A stretch of DNA of 64,000 nucleotides from Mesorhizobium sp. SCN 65-20. Its GTDB lineage: Bacteria > Pseudomonadota > Alphaproteobacteria > Rhizobiales > Rhizobiaceae. Positions 56,634 to 64,000 of this stretch are shown one piece after another (position 1 is the first letter of the stretch; every line of letters starts with the position of its first letter). The stretch is from NCBI GenBank assembly GCA_001724355.1, contig MEEF01000010.1, positions 1 through 64,000 on the forward strand. Direction: 5' to 3'. Made by a program: the position numbers and the translations under genes. The notes under the pieces are model-generated. The model did no database searches. It was not told where the DNA came from and was given only the letters and a program-made list of their open reading frames with translations.

Positions 56634-57626
56634 GTGAGGGTTTGGGTGGTTTCCGTAGTTTTCTGGATTGGCAACATCGCAGTGCTCGCCGCGGTCCTGG
56701 TCGTCGGCTATTTCGTACTCGCGACGCGCCGCATCGCCATGGAGGCCGAACGCGCCGTGCCGCCCGCTGGAGACTTCGTCCAGATCGGCGCCCACCGCAT
56801 TCATTTCGTTGAACAAGGGCAGGGCAGGCCGATCCTGTTCATCCATGGGCTGGGCGGGCAGTTGCACCATTTCCGCCACACGCTGTTCTCGCGACTGGAC
56901 GACCAGTTTCGACTGGTCGCGCTCGACCGCCCGGGCTCGGGCTACTCGACCCGGCCGGCGGCGTTCGACGGCTCGCTGATGGAGCAGGCCGAACTCGTCC
57001 ACCGATTCATCGAAGAGCGCGGGCTCGACCGACCGCTGGTCGTCGGCCATTCGCTGGGCGGGGCTGTCGCCCTGGCCCTGGCGCTGGAGCATCCGGAGGG
57101 GATTTCCGGACTGGTGTTGCTTTCGCCACTGACGCATCTCGAAGGCGAACTGAGGCCGGAGTTCAAGGCGCTCTACGTTCGGTCGCCGCTTCTGCGGCAC
57201 ATACTGGCGCGGACGGTATGGGTGCCGACGTCGCTCAAATATGCTGCGCAAACGCTCGACTTCGTGTTCGGACCGCAAAAGCCGACGACGGATTATGGGA
57301 CGGGCGGCGGCGGGCTCGCGGGTCTCCGCCCCAGCCACATCTTCGCGACCTCAGCCGACCTGGTCGCGATCGAGAGGGACCTCGCCAGCATCGAGGCCCG
57401 CTTTGAGGAGATTTCGGTGCCAGTCGGCGTCATTTTCGGGACCGCGGACCGCGTTCTGGACCACCGGCTGAACGGTGAAGCTCTGGTCGGTCGGATCAGG
57501 AGCCTCGAACTCGAATTGGTCGAGGGCATGGGCCACATGCCGCAGTTCGTCGAGCCGCAACGCGTCGAGGCGCTGATCCGGCGCGTAGCGGAAAGGGCCT
57601 TTGCAGCCCAGTCCGACAAGGCCTAA
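56634..57626 (+). CDS. Membrane-anchored alpha/beta hydrolase
   Basis: A 330-residue hydrolase with one N-terminal membrane span (VWVVSVVFWIGNIAVLAAVL). Motifs: LFIHGLGGQLHHFRHTLFSR (oxyanion), VVGHSLGGAVALALAL (nucleophile), IFGTADRVLDHRLNGE (acid) and GMGHMPQFVEP (His). The GTG at 56634 is taken as start. It is 61 bases downstream of wrbA and may be cotranscribed. Its stop overlaps that of the convergent DUF2188 gene by 4 bases. Confidence 0.85.
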   Translation: MRVWVVSVVFWIGNIAVLAAVLVVGYFVLATRRIAMEAERAVPPAGDFVQIGAHRIHFVEQGQGRPILFIHGLGGQLHHFRHTLFSRLDDQFRLVALDRPGSGYSTRPAAFDGSLMEQAELVHRFIEERGLDRPLVVGHSLGGAVALALALEHPEGISGLVLLSPLTHLEGELRPEFKALYVRSPLLRHILARTVWVPTSLKYAAQTLDFVFGPQKPTTDYGTGGGGLAGLRPSHIFATSADLVAIERDLASIEARFEEISVPVGVIFGTADRVLDHRLNGEALVGRIRSLELELVEGMGHMPQFVEPQRVEALIRRVAERAFAAQSDKA

Positions 57627-57862
57627 TCCTTGACTTCCGTGTCGGGCCGGTCGTCGCCCTTGGCGACCTCGTTGTGCCAGCGGCCCTCCGCGTCCTCGAA
57701 CTGTATCCCGTCGGTCGAGCCGGAGACGCGCTGCTCGGCCGCGGCGGTCTCGGCAGCTCTCAATGCGTCCTCGTGGCTCGCAAAGGTCTCGGAGAACGTG
57801 TCGCCGACCTTGTATGCCCAGCCACCGTCGTGCTGGACGACTTCATAGACGATCTTGGCCAT
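57623..57862 (-). CDS. DUF2188 protein
   Basis: A 79-residue DUF2188 protein: the tryptophan-centred VQHDGGWAYKVGDTFSETFA and the ASHEDALRAAETAAAEQ helix match the family. Two tandem ATG codons exist; the second (57862) has better spacing to AAGGA. Function unknown; the family is common in soil bacteria. Confidence 0.85.
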   Translation of the reverse strand: MAKIVYEVVQHDGGWAYKVGDTFSETFASHEDALRAAETAAAEQRVSGSTDGIQFEDAEGRWHNEVAKGDDRPDTEVKD

Positions 57863-57880
57863 CATCGATCCTTGCTGTGA

Positions 57881-58144
57881 TTACGGCTCCGGCAGTTCCG
57901 AGACCGGCACATTGGCCTCCCGGCATGCCTCCAGGAAGGCCCTGCGTGCGTCTTCGGCGGATCGACGCCCGTCGAGGACCTTCAGGCAGGTCCCGACGGC
58001 TTCGCGATGGCGCGGGCCGCGCTCGAGCGGCCAGGCGGTCATCAGGCATTCGGCGGCCTCGCCGGCATGGGTTACACGACGAAAGTTGCCGGGGCGGCCG
58101 AGTTCCACCATCAGCGGGGGCACGAAGGGCTCCAGGGCGGTCAT
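57881..58144 (-). CDS. DUF982 protein (minimal form)
   Basis: An 87-residue protein that is almost only DUF982: VTHAGEAAECLMTAWPLERG then VGTCLKVLDGRRSAEDARRA, then FLEACREANVPV. It lies 18 bases upstream of the DUF2188 gene in the same direction. It shares the WP..G and C..xLDG..xxxxAR spacing with the DUF982 protein at 21017-21487. Confidence 0.85.
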   Translation of the reverse strand: MTALEPFVPPLMVELGRPGNFRRVTHAGEAAECLMTAWPLERGPRHREAVGTCLKVLDGRRSAEDARRAFLEACREANVPVSELPEP

Positions 58145-58222
58145 GGCCGCTCAAACGCTGATGGCGGCAAATGGTTGCATGGCCGTCGACGCCGGCGGCC
58201 AGCATTGTCGGATTGTTCGGCT

Positions 58223-58339
58223 TTAGAGCGGTACGATCGACAGGATCACCCAGATGCTGCAGATCGCAGCGGCGACGCCATACCAGGCGTTGGGGTGTTT
58301 TTCCCAGAAGTACGGCGCACGTTCCCAGTTGTACTGCAT
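58223..58339 (-). CDS. Tiny single-span membrane protein (38 aa)
   Basis: A 38-residue protein starting MQYNWERAPYFWEKHPNAWY, with one C-terminal membrane span (about residues 19-37, AAAICSIWVILSIV). GGGGAG lies 7 bases before the ATG. The aromatic-rich N-terminus with charged residues is distinctive. Function unknown. Confidence 0.65.
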   Translation of the reverse strand: MQYNWERAPYFWEKHPNAWYGVAAAICSIWVILSIVPL

Positions 58340-58594
58340 AACGCAACTCCCCACTTACTTCTACGCGGCGAAGTTGTATTGCAGCCGGGGGCGAACCGCA
58401 ATTTTCCACGGTCGAATCGGGGTGACGAATATGCGTCCTCGTGACATTTCTGCAACGACGGGCTGTCCGCCTGGCGCTTACGCGACAAGCTGATTTGCAC
58501 GGTCCGCCGATGCCGGATCCGGTGGATGGAAAGGTACGTTTGACATTGCCGTGTAGTGGTGCGGTCTAGGGTGAATCTGTTGCGAGAGGACAGC

Positions 58595-59146
58595 ATGAAA
58601 AGTACCGTCGTCGAAACCACCGTCCTTCACAACGGCTGGGCCGCGCTCGAAAGACGTGTCGTCGAGGTCGACCAGATCGCAGGGGGAACGGCCAGGCTCA
58701 TCCGCGAGGTGTTCACGAGCGGTGATGCGTGCGCCGTACTGCCGTTCGACAGCGGACGCGGCACGGTCCTGCTGGTCCGGCAATATTGCGCCGGAGCCGA
58801 CCAATGGATGCTGACCGTCTGCGCCGGCAAGCTGGACGAGGACGATCCGGAAGCCGCGGCGCTTCGCGAGGCGGAGGAAGAACTGGGCTATCGCCTCGCT
58901 GGCCTCTGGCACGTGACGACGTCCTATGTCAGCCCCGGCGCGAATACCGAGCGCATCGCCCTGTATCTGGCCACCTACACTGCTTCCGACAGGGTTTCCG
59001 CGGGCGGGGGCTTGGCTTCCGAGCATGAGGATATCGAAGTGCTGGAAATGCCGTTGGCCGAAGCGATTTCGAAGGTGGGAACCGGCGAGATCTGCGATCT
59101 CAAGACGATCGTGCTGCTGCAACGGCTCCAGCAGGCCCAGAGCTGA
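58595..59146 (+). CDS. Nudix hydrolase, NudK/ADP-sugar-pyrophosphatase-like
   Basis: A 183-residue Nudix protein of the GDP-mannose/ADP-ribose pyrophosphatase type. The box is GKLDEDDPEAAALREAEE then ELGY. Compared with the canonical box it has one residue fewer before REXXEE and Asp replaces the first Glu, as in NudK-like boxes. The RQYCAGADQWMLTVCAG segment and the SPGANTERIALYLATY block support the nucleotide-sugar branch. GAGAGG precedes the ATG at 58595. Confidence 0.86.
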   Translation: MKSTVVETTVLHNGWAALERRVVEVDQIAGGTARLIREVFTSGDACAVLPFDSGRGTVLLVRQYCAGADQWMLTVCAGKLDEDDPEAAALREAEEELGYRLAGLWHVTTSYVSPGANTERIALYLATYTASDRVSAGGGLASEHEDIEVLEMPLAEAISKVGTGEICDLKTIVLLQRLQQAQS

Positions 59147-59277
59147 GGCGACGGACTGCCACGGAAGGGAAGCACGCGATATGTGCGGCTGATGAGTGGT
59201 CTGCCGGGGACAAGTTGAGCTGCGTCTCGGCCGCGAATTGACCGGGCGGACGCATCCCGTCTACAACCTCGCGCGAC

Positions 59278-59362
59278 GCGGACGTGGCGGAACTGGTAGA
59301 CGCAAGGGACTTAAAATCCCTCAGCCTCGGCTATGCGGGTTCGATCCCCGCCGTCCGCACCA
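59278..59362 (+). tRNA. tRNA-Leu (anticodon UAA)
   Basis: An 85-nt class II tRNA with long variable arm. Acceptor stem GCGGACG pairs with CGTCCGC, the anticodon loop is CTTAAAA with anticodon TAA at 59312-59314, the T-arm is GCGGGTTCGATCCCCGC, and CCA is encoded. No repeat of its 3' end and no integrase is seen, so it is not occupied by an element here. Confidence 0.96.
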
Positions 59363-59613
59363 GATCGTCCAGGCGAAGCTCCGCGACCACTCGATCTTGG
59401 ACTCCACTGGTGGTATGGCCGGCAGCGACCATTCTTACCGTGCGAGCAGATTGCTGGCTGCACGTCCAGGTTGGCGCTATGATAGCCGGCGCGGAGAGGG
59501 CTCGGTTCCTTCTGACTGTCGCCCGAGTCCTCTGCGGTCGCTGCGTAAGAGTTCGCGCTCAAACGTCCGTGTCGAAATATCTCCGAGTCTCCTCTTGAGA
59601 CGGAGGAAGGCCA

Positions 59614-59955
59614 ATGGCGTCAGATGCACGTCGGCATGCGAAGAGGATGAGACGCCTGTTCTTCCGTGAGCTTTTCCAGCAAGCTCACATCCTGTGGCCG
59701 ATATTTTCCGGTATCGTGGTCGCCATGACCGGGTGTGGGGTCATTATTGGTCGCGTCGAAGGATGGCGGATCGACGAAGCGCTCTACTTCACCTTCGTGA
59801 CTGGTTTGACCATCGGCTATGGCGACATCACCCCCACGCATTTGTCTTCTCGGTTGTTGGCTTTGGTGATCGGCCTTTCGGGCATCGTGCTGACCGGTCT
59901 CGTCGCGGCCGCAAGCGTGCAAGCGCTAAGAGCGACAGACGAAGACACCGAATAG
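59614..59955 (+). CDS. Two-span potassium channel subunit
   Basis: A 113-residue two-transmembrane ion channel of the Ion_trans_2 type: first span ILWPIFSGIVVAMTGCGVII, pore helix ALYFTFVTGLTIGYGDITP with the K+ selectivity filter TIGYGD, second span LLALVIGLSGIVLTGLVAAA. There is no RCK domain. It follows tRNA-Leu by 251 bases with no gene in between. Confidence 0.86.
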   Translation: MASDARRHAKRMRRLFFRELFQQAHILWPIFSGIVVAMTGCGVIIGRVEGWRIDEALYFTFVTGLTIGYGDITPTHLSSRLLALVIGLSGIVLTGLVAAASVQALRATDEDTE

Positions 59956-60126
59956 ATGCATTGCGCCTGGAGCCGCGCCCTTCCTTGCGGCTGGTGCCCC
60001 CCAATGATGCGAGCGCCGCTAAAAAGTCGTCTTCGATCAGACCATGCGGTTCGGGCCTTGCCCGTGGTGGCGTGAATGGGCACCAACTGTTCCCCGCAAC
60101 TACCGGTGGTAGTCTGGCTCTCGCAA

Positions 60127-61212
60127 TCATGCCGCCGGCGGAAGCAGGAAGAGGGTCAGCGCGAAGATTGCGTAGACCATCAGGATCATCACGCCAACGA
60201 ACCAGGCGGAGCGGCCGCCGTTCGTCATCAGCGTCGCGGCCAGGGTCGCGATGAGCACCATCACGACCGCACCGGGCCAGAACTGGAGGTCCATCGGCGA
60301 TGGGCCGATGACATAGCTGAGGATTACGAGGAGCGGCGCAACGAACAGTGCGATCTGCACTGCGCTACCGAACGCAATGCCGACGCTGAGATCGAGCCGA
60401 TCCTTGGCGGCCGCCGAGAAGGCGGTGGTCATCTCGGCGGCGGCTCCGACGATTGCCACGATGACGAAGCCGACGAAGGCGGGGGTCATGCCGAGGGTCT
60501 CGGCCGCACTCTGAACCGACGAGACAAAAACCTCGCTGACCAGCGCGACGAAGACCGTAACCACGGCGAGCGTGATCAGGGCGACTGCGATGGGCCAGGG
60601 CGCCTCGGCGGCCTCAGCGTGGCCGGCGCTCGCGAAAGCCTCCTTGTGGGTCTTCATGGAAAACACCATTGAAAGCGCGTAAGCGATGATCAACAAAACG
60701 GCCAGTCCCAGGCTAAGTGACTGGGTGATAGCTTGCCGGCCGTCCACCTGGGCGACAAGCGACGGCACGACCAAGGCCACGGCCGCGAGGAAGAGCAGGC
60801 TCGACTGAACGCGAGCGTTTACCCGGTTGAACTGCTGTTCGTGGTGCTTGAGGCCACCGATCAGGAAAGCGCCGCCGAGCATGAAGAGGGCGTTGGTCAC
60901 GATGGCCCCCGCAATCGAGGCCTTGACCAGCAGGTACTGGCCGGCCTGCAGGGCAGTCAGCGCGATGACGAGTTCGGTGAGATTGCCGAGGGTGGCGTTC
61001 AGGAGGCCGCCGACCGCATCCCCGGTTCGCTCGGCGACCGACTCCGTGGCAGTGCTCAGGAGTGCGGCCAAGGGGATGATCGCCAGGACCGAAAGCAGAA
61101 AGAGCAGCGTGTGTCGCTCCGGCCAAAGGCGTTCGCCGGCAAGGGTGACGGGAACAAAGATCAAGAGCCAAAGCAGGGGGGATTTTCGCAACTCGCCCAG
61201 GACGCGGTTCAT
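60127..61212 (-). CDS. Ca2+/H+ antiporter (CaCA family)
   Basis: A 361-residue cation/proton exchanger with eleven membrane spans. The two alpha-repeats are visible: LLNATLGNLTELVIALTALQ in the first half and VGFVIVAIVGAAAEMTTAFS in the second, with the acid between them. Start taken at MNRVLGELRKSPLLW; GAAGGG lies upstream. It resembles bacterial ChaA/VCX1-type exchangers. Confidence 0.92.
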   Translation of the reverse strand: MNRVLGELRKSPLLWLLIFVPVTLAGERLWPERHTLLFLLSVLAIIPLAALLSTATESVAERTGDAVGGLLNATLGNLTELVIALTALQAGQYLLVKASIAGAIVTNALFMLGGAFLIGGLKHHEQQFNRVNARVQSSLLFLAAVALVVPSLVAQVDGRQAITQSLSLGLAVLLIIAYALSMVFSMKTHKEAFASAGHAEAAEAPWPIAVALITLAVVTVFVALVSEVFVSSVQSAAETLGMTPAFVGFVIVAIVGAAAEMTTAFSAAAKDRLDLSVGIAFGSAVQIALFVAPLLVILSYVIGPSPMDLQFWPGAVVMVLIATLAATLMTNGGRSAWFVGVMILMVYAIFALTLFLLPPAA

Positions 61213-61422
61213 AAACGCAACCCTTCGACTGAGGACGCCAGCAGGCGTCGACTGAGCGTGCATCGGCGAAGGGCCATCCAGTCGCCCGCAGCCAAAGTGT
61301 GCTCATCTCATCTTATTGCATTCTCGCATCAATGTCTGAGCCATGGACCTGCCTGCGCACCCGCTTGGTCAAACGGATTTGCGTGGCACACATCGACGAT
61401 GGCCCGGTCGCGCGCGGCGCCC

Positions 61423-61644
61423 CTACTGTGGCATATGCGCCTTCACAGCCTTCTGGCACTGGGGCGTCAATTCGTTGAGGTGCTGTGCGAGGCACTCGAT
61501 GATGCGGCCGCCCCCGGGTTCGACCCCTGGGCAGAATTTCTCGAAGTCGGCCTTGCAGGCTTCTCGTTCCGCCGCGGTTTGTGCGAGGGCAACGTCAGTC
61601 AACGACATGGCTGCAAGTAGCAACAAGTTGAACGCGATCCGCAT
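61423..61644 (-). CDS. Cys-rich periplasmic protein
   Basis: A 73-residue protein with a signal peptide (MRIAFNLLLLAAMSLTDVALA). The mature part has the Cys-rich GLG1/FGFR-type repeat spacing: EACKADFEKFCPGVEPGGGR, ECLAQHLNELTPQC, four cysteines in total. It is probably disulfide-bonded in the periplasm. It diverges from the RND efflux operon. Confidence 0.8.
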   Translation of the reverse strand: MRIAFNLLLLAAMSLTDVALAQTAAEREACKADFEKFCPGVEPGGGRIIECLAQHLNELTPQCQKAVKAHMPQ

Positions 61645-61686
61645 GGCAGTTCCACCCATCCAGGAGTTCAGCGCCGCCCCGCTTTC

Positions 61687-61701
61687 ACATCAATGCGATG
61701 T
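61687..61701. promoter_or_regulatory. Candidate operator of the RND efflux operon
   Basis: ACATC-AATGC-GATGT is a perfect 5-bp inverted repeat with 5-base spacer, extended by partially symmetric TT/AA. It lies 34 bases upstream of the adaptor start, in the position of a TetR-type operator. No regulator gene is adjacent. Confidence 0.4.
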
Positions 61702-61734
61702 AAATTATAGTTGCAGACTTCTGGAGGGGACAAG

Positions 61735-62901
61735 ATGCTTAAGGTGTCAGGTGTTGCCCCGCCGGTCGCCGGCTTCTTGACAGCGGCGGCTCTGCTGACG
61801 GCGTGCAGCAACGAAAACTCATACGTGCCGCCACCTCCGCCCAAGGTCGATGTCGCCCTGCCGCTGAAGCAGACGGTGACGCCCTATCTCTTCCTCAGCG
61901 GAAACACTGCGGCGGTGAATACCGTACCACTCGTCGCTCGCGTGTCGGGCTTCCTCCAGAGCATCGACTACAAGGACGGCGACGAGGTCAAGGCCGGTAC
62001 CAGGCTGTTCCTGATCGAGCCGCAACCCTACGAATTGGCGCTGGAGCAGGCCAAGGCCGGGCAGGCCTCGGCTGACGCCTCGAGCAAGCAATCCGGCGCC
62101 GAATACAAGCGGCAGCAGGACCTGCTCACCCAGAAGGTGATTTCCCAGTCGTCCGCCGACCAGGCCGCGGCTGCCGCCCAGGTCGACGTCGCCAAGCAGC
62201 AGCAGGCAGCAGTCGACATCAAGCAGGCCGAGCTCAATCTGAGCTATACCGAGGTCAAGGCGCCCTTCGATGGCATCGTGACCGCGCGCGAAGTGTCGCT
62301 AGGCGAGCTCGTCGGTGCCGGCAGCGCCACGACGCTTGCGACTATCGTTCAGCTCGCCCCGATCTACGTCAATTTCAACGTCAGCGAGCAGGACGTGCTG
62401 CGGGTGCGCGCGGCCATGGCCAAGCGCGGCATGACGGCCCAGGATCTGAAGAAGGTGTCGGTCGAAGTCGGGCTGCAGAGCGAGACGGGCTATCCCCATA
62501 AAGGCAACATGGACTACGCCGCTCCGGAGGTGACCTCGTCCACCGGGACGCTGGCTGCGCGCGCCGTGTTTGCCAATGAGAACCGCCAACTGCTGCCGGG
62601 CTATTTTGTCCGCATCAGGGTGCCTCTCGGCGAGGATCCCGACATGCTGCTCGTTCCCGACCGGGCCATAGGCACCGATCAGGGCGGCCGCTACGTGCTC
62701 GTTGCCGGCAAGGACGACATGGTTGAACAGCGCCCGGTCGAGATCGGGCAACTGGTCGGCCAGTTGCGGGTGATCGCCTCCGGCATCAAGGAAGACGACC
62801 GCGTGCTGGTCTCCGGCCTGCTGACGGCCGTGCCCGGCCAGAAGATCGAACCCCAGACGAAGACACTCGAGGCGGCCGCGGCGGACGGCGGCGCGCAATG
62901 A
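61735..62901 (+). CDS. RND efflux periplasmic adaptor (AcrA-like lipoprotein)
   Basis: A 388-residue membrane-fusion protein. The lipobox LTAC (LTAAALLTACSN) anchors it to the inner membrane. The biotinyl-lipoyl domain starts with VPLVARVSGFLQSIDYKDGD, the alpha-hairpin contains AEYKRQQDLLTQKVISQSSA, and the second lipoyl half reads SYTEVKAPFDGIVTAREVSL. GGAGGGGA is a strong ribosome site. The next gene overlaps by 4 bases. Confidence 0.93.
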   Translation: MLKVSGVAPPVAGFLTAAALLTACSNENSYVPPPPPKVDVALPLKQTVTPYLFLSGNTAAVNTVPLVARVSGFLQSIDYKDGDEVKAGTRLFLIEPQPYELALEQAKAGQASADASSKQSGAEYKRQQDLLTQKVISQSSADQAAAAAQVDVAKQQQAAVDIKQAELNLSYTEVKAPFDGIVTAREVSLGELVGAGSATTLATIVQLAPIYVNFNVSEQDVLRVRAAMAKRGMTAQDLKKVSVEVGLQSETGYPHKGNMDYAAPEVTSSTGTLAARAVFANENRQLLPGYFVRIRVPLGEDPDMLLVPDRAIGTDQGGRYVLVAGKDDMVEQRPVEIGQLVGQLRVIASGIKEDDRVLVSGLLTAVPGQKIEPQTKTLEAAAADGGAQ

Positions 62902-64000
62902 TCTCGAAGTTCTTCATCGAGCGGCCGGTTCTCGCAAACGTCATCGCCATCCTCATCGTCGTGATCGGCATCGTCTCCCTCTATTCGCTGCCAGTGGCGC
63001 AATATCCGGACGTGGTGCCGCCAACCGTTTCGGTGACGACCCGCTACCCGGGTGCCAGCGCGCGCACGGTAATTGACACCGTGGCGTTGCCGATCGAGCA
63101 GCAGGTGAACGGCGTGGAGGGCATGATCTACATGCAGTCCTTCGCGGCGTCGGACGGCAGCTACAACCTGACGGTGACCTTCGCGATCGGCACTGACCTG
63201 GACCAGGCGCAGGTCTTGGTGCAGAACCGGGTGTCCGCGGCCCTGGCCTCGCTTCCGCAGGCGGTGCAGGTGCAGGGCGTCACCGTGCAGAAGAAGTCGA
63301 CCGCGATCCTGGAGATCGTGACGCTCACTGCCCAGGACGGGAAGAGGTATGACAGCCTCTATCTCAGCAACTATGCGACGATCCGGCTCCGGGACGAGAT
63401 TTCGCGCCTGCCGGGCGTGGGCAATGTCAGCGTTTTCGGTGCCGGACAATATTCCATGCGCGTCTGGCTCGATCCCGACAAGATGCAGGCGCGCGGCCTT
63501 GCCGTGCAGGACGTCATCCAGGCGCTGCAGCAGCAGAGCGAGCAGGTCACCGCGGGCCAGGTCGGCGCCCCGCCGGCACCCGACGGCACGTCTTTCCAGT
63601 ACACGATAGAGGTCACCAGCCGGCTGGACGATCCAAGCCAGTTCGACGACGTGATCGTCAAGACCGGCTCGGAAGGCGACCTGACGCGGGTGCGCGACAT
63701 CGGTCGCGTCGAGCTCGGTGCGCAGACCTATGGACAGTTCTTCAACGTCGACGGCCAGCAGGCCGCGGGCATGGCAGTTTTCCTGTCGCCTGGCGCCAAT
63801 GCGCTCGACGTTGCCGGGCGCGTCGAGGCCCGGATGAAGGAGCTGTCGCGGGAATTTCCGCAAGGAATGCAATACGCGATCCCCTTCAACACGACGATCT
63901 TCGTCAGCCAGGCGATTAACGAGGTTTACAAGACGCTGCTCGAGGCCGCCGTGCTGGTGCTCATCGTCATCCTCGTGTTCCTGCAGGACTGGAGGGCCAT
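62898..64000 (+). CDS. RND efflux pump, HAE1 family (partial)
   Basis: The first 367 residues of an AcrB/MexB-type pump; the gene continues past the window. It opens MISKFFIERPVLANVIAILI, followed by YPDVVPPTVSVTTRYPGASA, PIEQQVNGVEGMIYMQS and the FNVDGQQAAGMAVFLSPGAN porter segment, ending in the second span (VLIVILVFLQDWRA). It exports drugs or other hydrophobic compounds with the adaptor upstream; an outer-membrane partner is not in the window. Confidence 0.93.
   Translation, partial: MISKFFIERPVLANVIAILIVVIGIVSLYSLPVAQYPDVVPPTVSVTTRYPGASARTVIDTVALPIEQQVNGVEGMIYMQSFAASDGSYNLTVTFAIGTDLDQAQVLVQNRVSAALASLPQAVQVQGVTVQKKSTAILEIVTLTAQDGKRYDSLYLSNYATIRLRDEISRLPGVGNVSVFGAGQYSMRVWLDPDKMQARGLAVQDVIQALQQQSEQVTAGQVGAPPAPDGTSFQYTIEVTSRLDDPSQFDDVIVKTGSEGDLTRVRDIGRVELGAQTYGQFFNVDGQQAAGMAVFLSPGANALDVAGRVEARMKELSREFPQGMQYAIPFNTTIFVSQAINEVYKTLLEAAVLVLIVILVFLQDWRA

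Noticed and set aside
59278..59362. tRNA-Leu as the attachment site of an integrated element
   Set aside because: No integrase, no direct repeat of the tRNA 3' end and no foreign-looking gene block follow it.

Overview
This 64-kb window is GC-rich chromosomal DNA from an alphaproteobacterium of the order Hyphomicrobiales (Rhizobiales). A Mesorhizobium/Aminobacter-like (Phyllobacteriaceae) genome is the best guess. The signs are DUF1476 (F1-ATPase zeta subunit), two DUF982 proteins, an HWE-family histidine kinase, EcfG-type (GGAAC-N16-CGTT) promoters, a B12-dependent ribonucleotide reductase, a complete minCDE operon and an oxyR-katG pair. I see no phage, insertion sequence, transposase, CRISPR array or rRNA. 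One tRNA, tRNA-Leu(UAA), is present. The last gene, an RND pump, runs off the right end.

Layout. 0-9.2 kb: housekeeping and small metabolic genes (zeta subunit, HpcH/HpaI aldolase, VOC protein, purB plus a phosphoesterase, a DUF2259 operon, and a P1-family peptidase coupled to an orphan ABC binding protein). 9.4-15.7 kb: a colinear operon of flavin reductase, MoxR/CoxD ATPase, CoxE-type VWA protein, two XdhC half-proteins, a molybdopterin-binding/cytidylyltransferase fusion and a secreted hydrolase. This is a molybdenum-hydroxylase maturation module without its hydroxylase. 15.7-21.5 kb: small conserved proteins (DUF1176, J-like, ParB-like, SRPBCC, YbaK, DUF982). 21.5-28.1 kb: a stress island. 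An HWE kinase and a two-gene operon of small proteins diverge from facing EcfG-type promoters. They are followed by a pyridoxamine-oxidase-like protein, a universal stress protein, an unknown protein and a P1B metal ATPase, most of them behind FNR/FixK-type boxes.

28.1-34.1 kb: katG/oxyR and minCDE. 34.1-44.5 kb: a short-chain dehydrogenase with a divergent AraC regulator, a HlyD-RbbA-YhhJ-type ABC exporter operon, a SulP transporter and a VIT-like membrane protein. 44.6-48 kb: a second, N-terminally shortened DUF1476 protein, a cytochrome P450 and an NhaC-type antiporter. 48.4-52.6 kb: nrdJ with NrdR-type boxes. 52.9-58.3 kb: Nudix, gpt, a broken universal stress gene, a CinA-like protein, wrbA, a hydrolase and small proteins. 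58.6-64 kb: a second Nudix, tRNA-Leu, a potassium channel, a Ca2+/H+ antiporter, a Cys-rich periplasmic protein and an RND efflux operon.

Three observations stand out. (1) The second universal stress gene (54147-54927) is interrupted by a 72-bp block that reads, in another frame, as a conserved internal segment of a beta-ketoadipyl-CoA thiolase (PcaF/PaaJ type). It replaces about 42 codons and breaks the frame. (2) Two regulons can be read from DNA motifs: EcfG general-stress promoters at three genes, and FNR/FixK boxes at four or five stress or low-oxygen genes, including the broken one. (3) A second zeta-subunit-like protein lacks the N-terminal region that in the known family carries the inhibitory helix.
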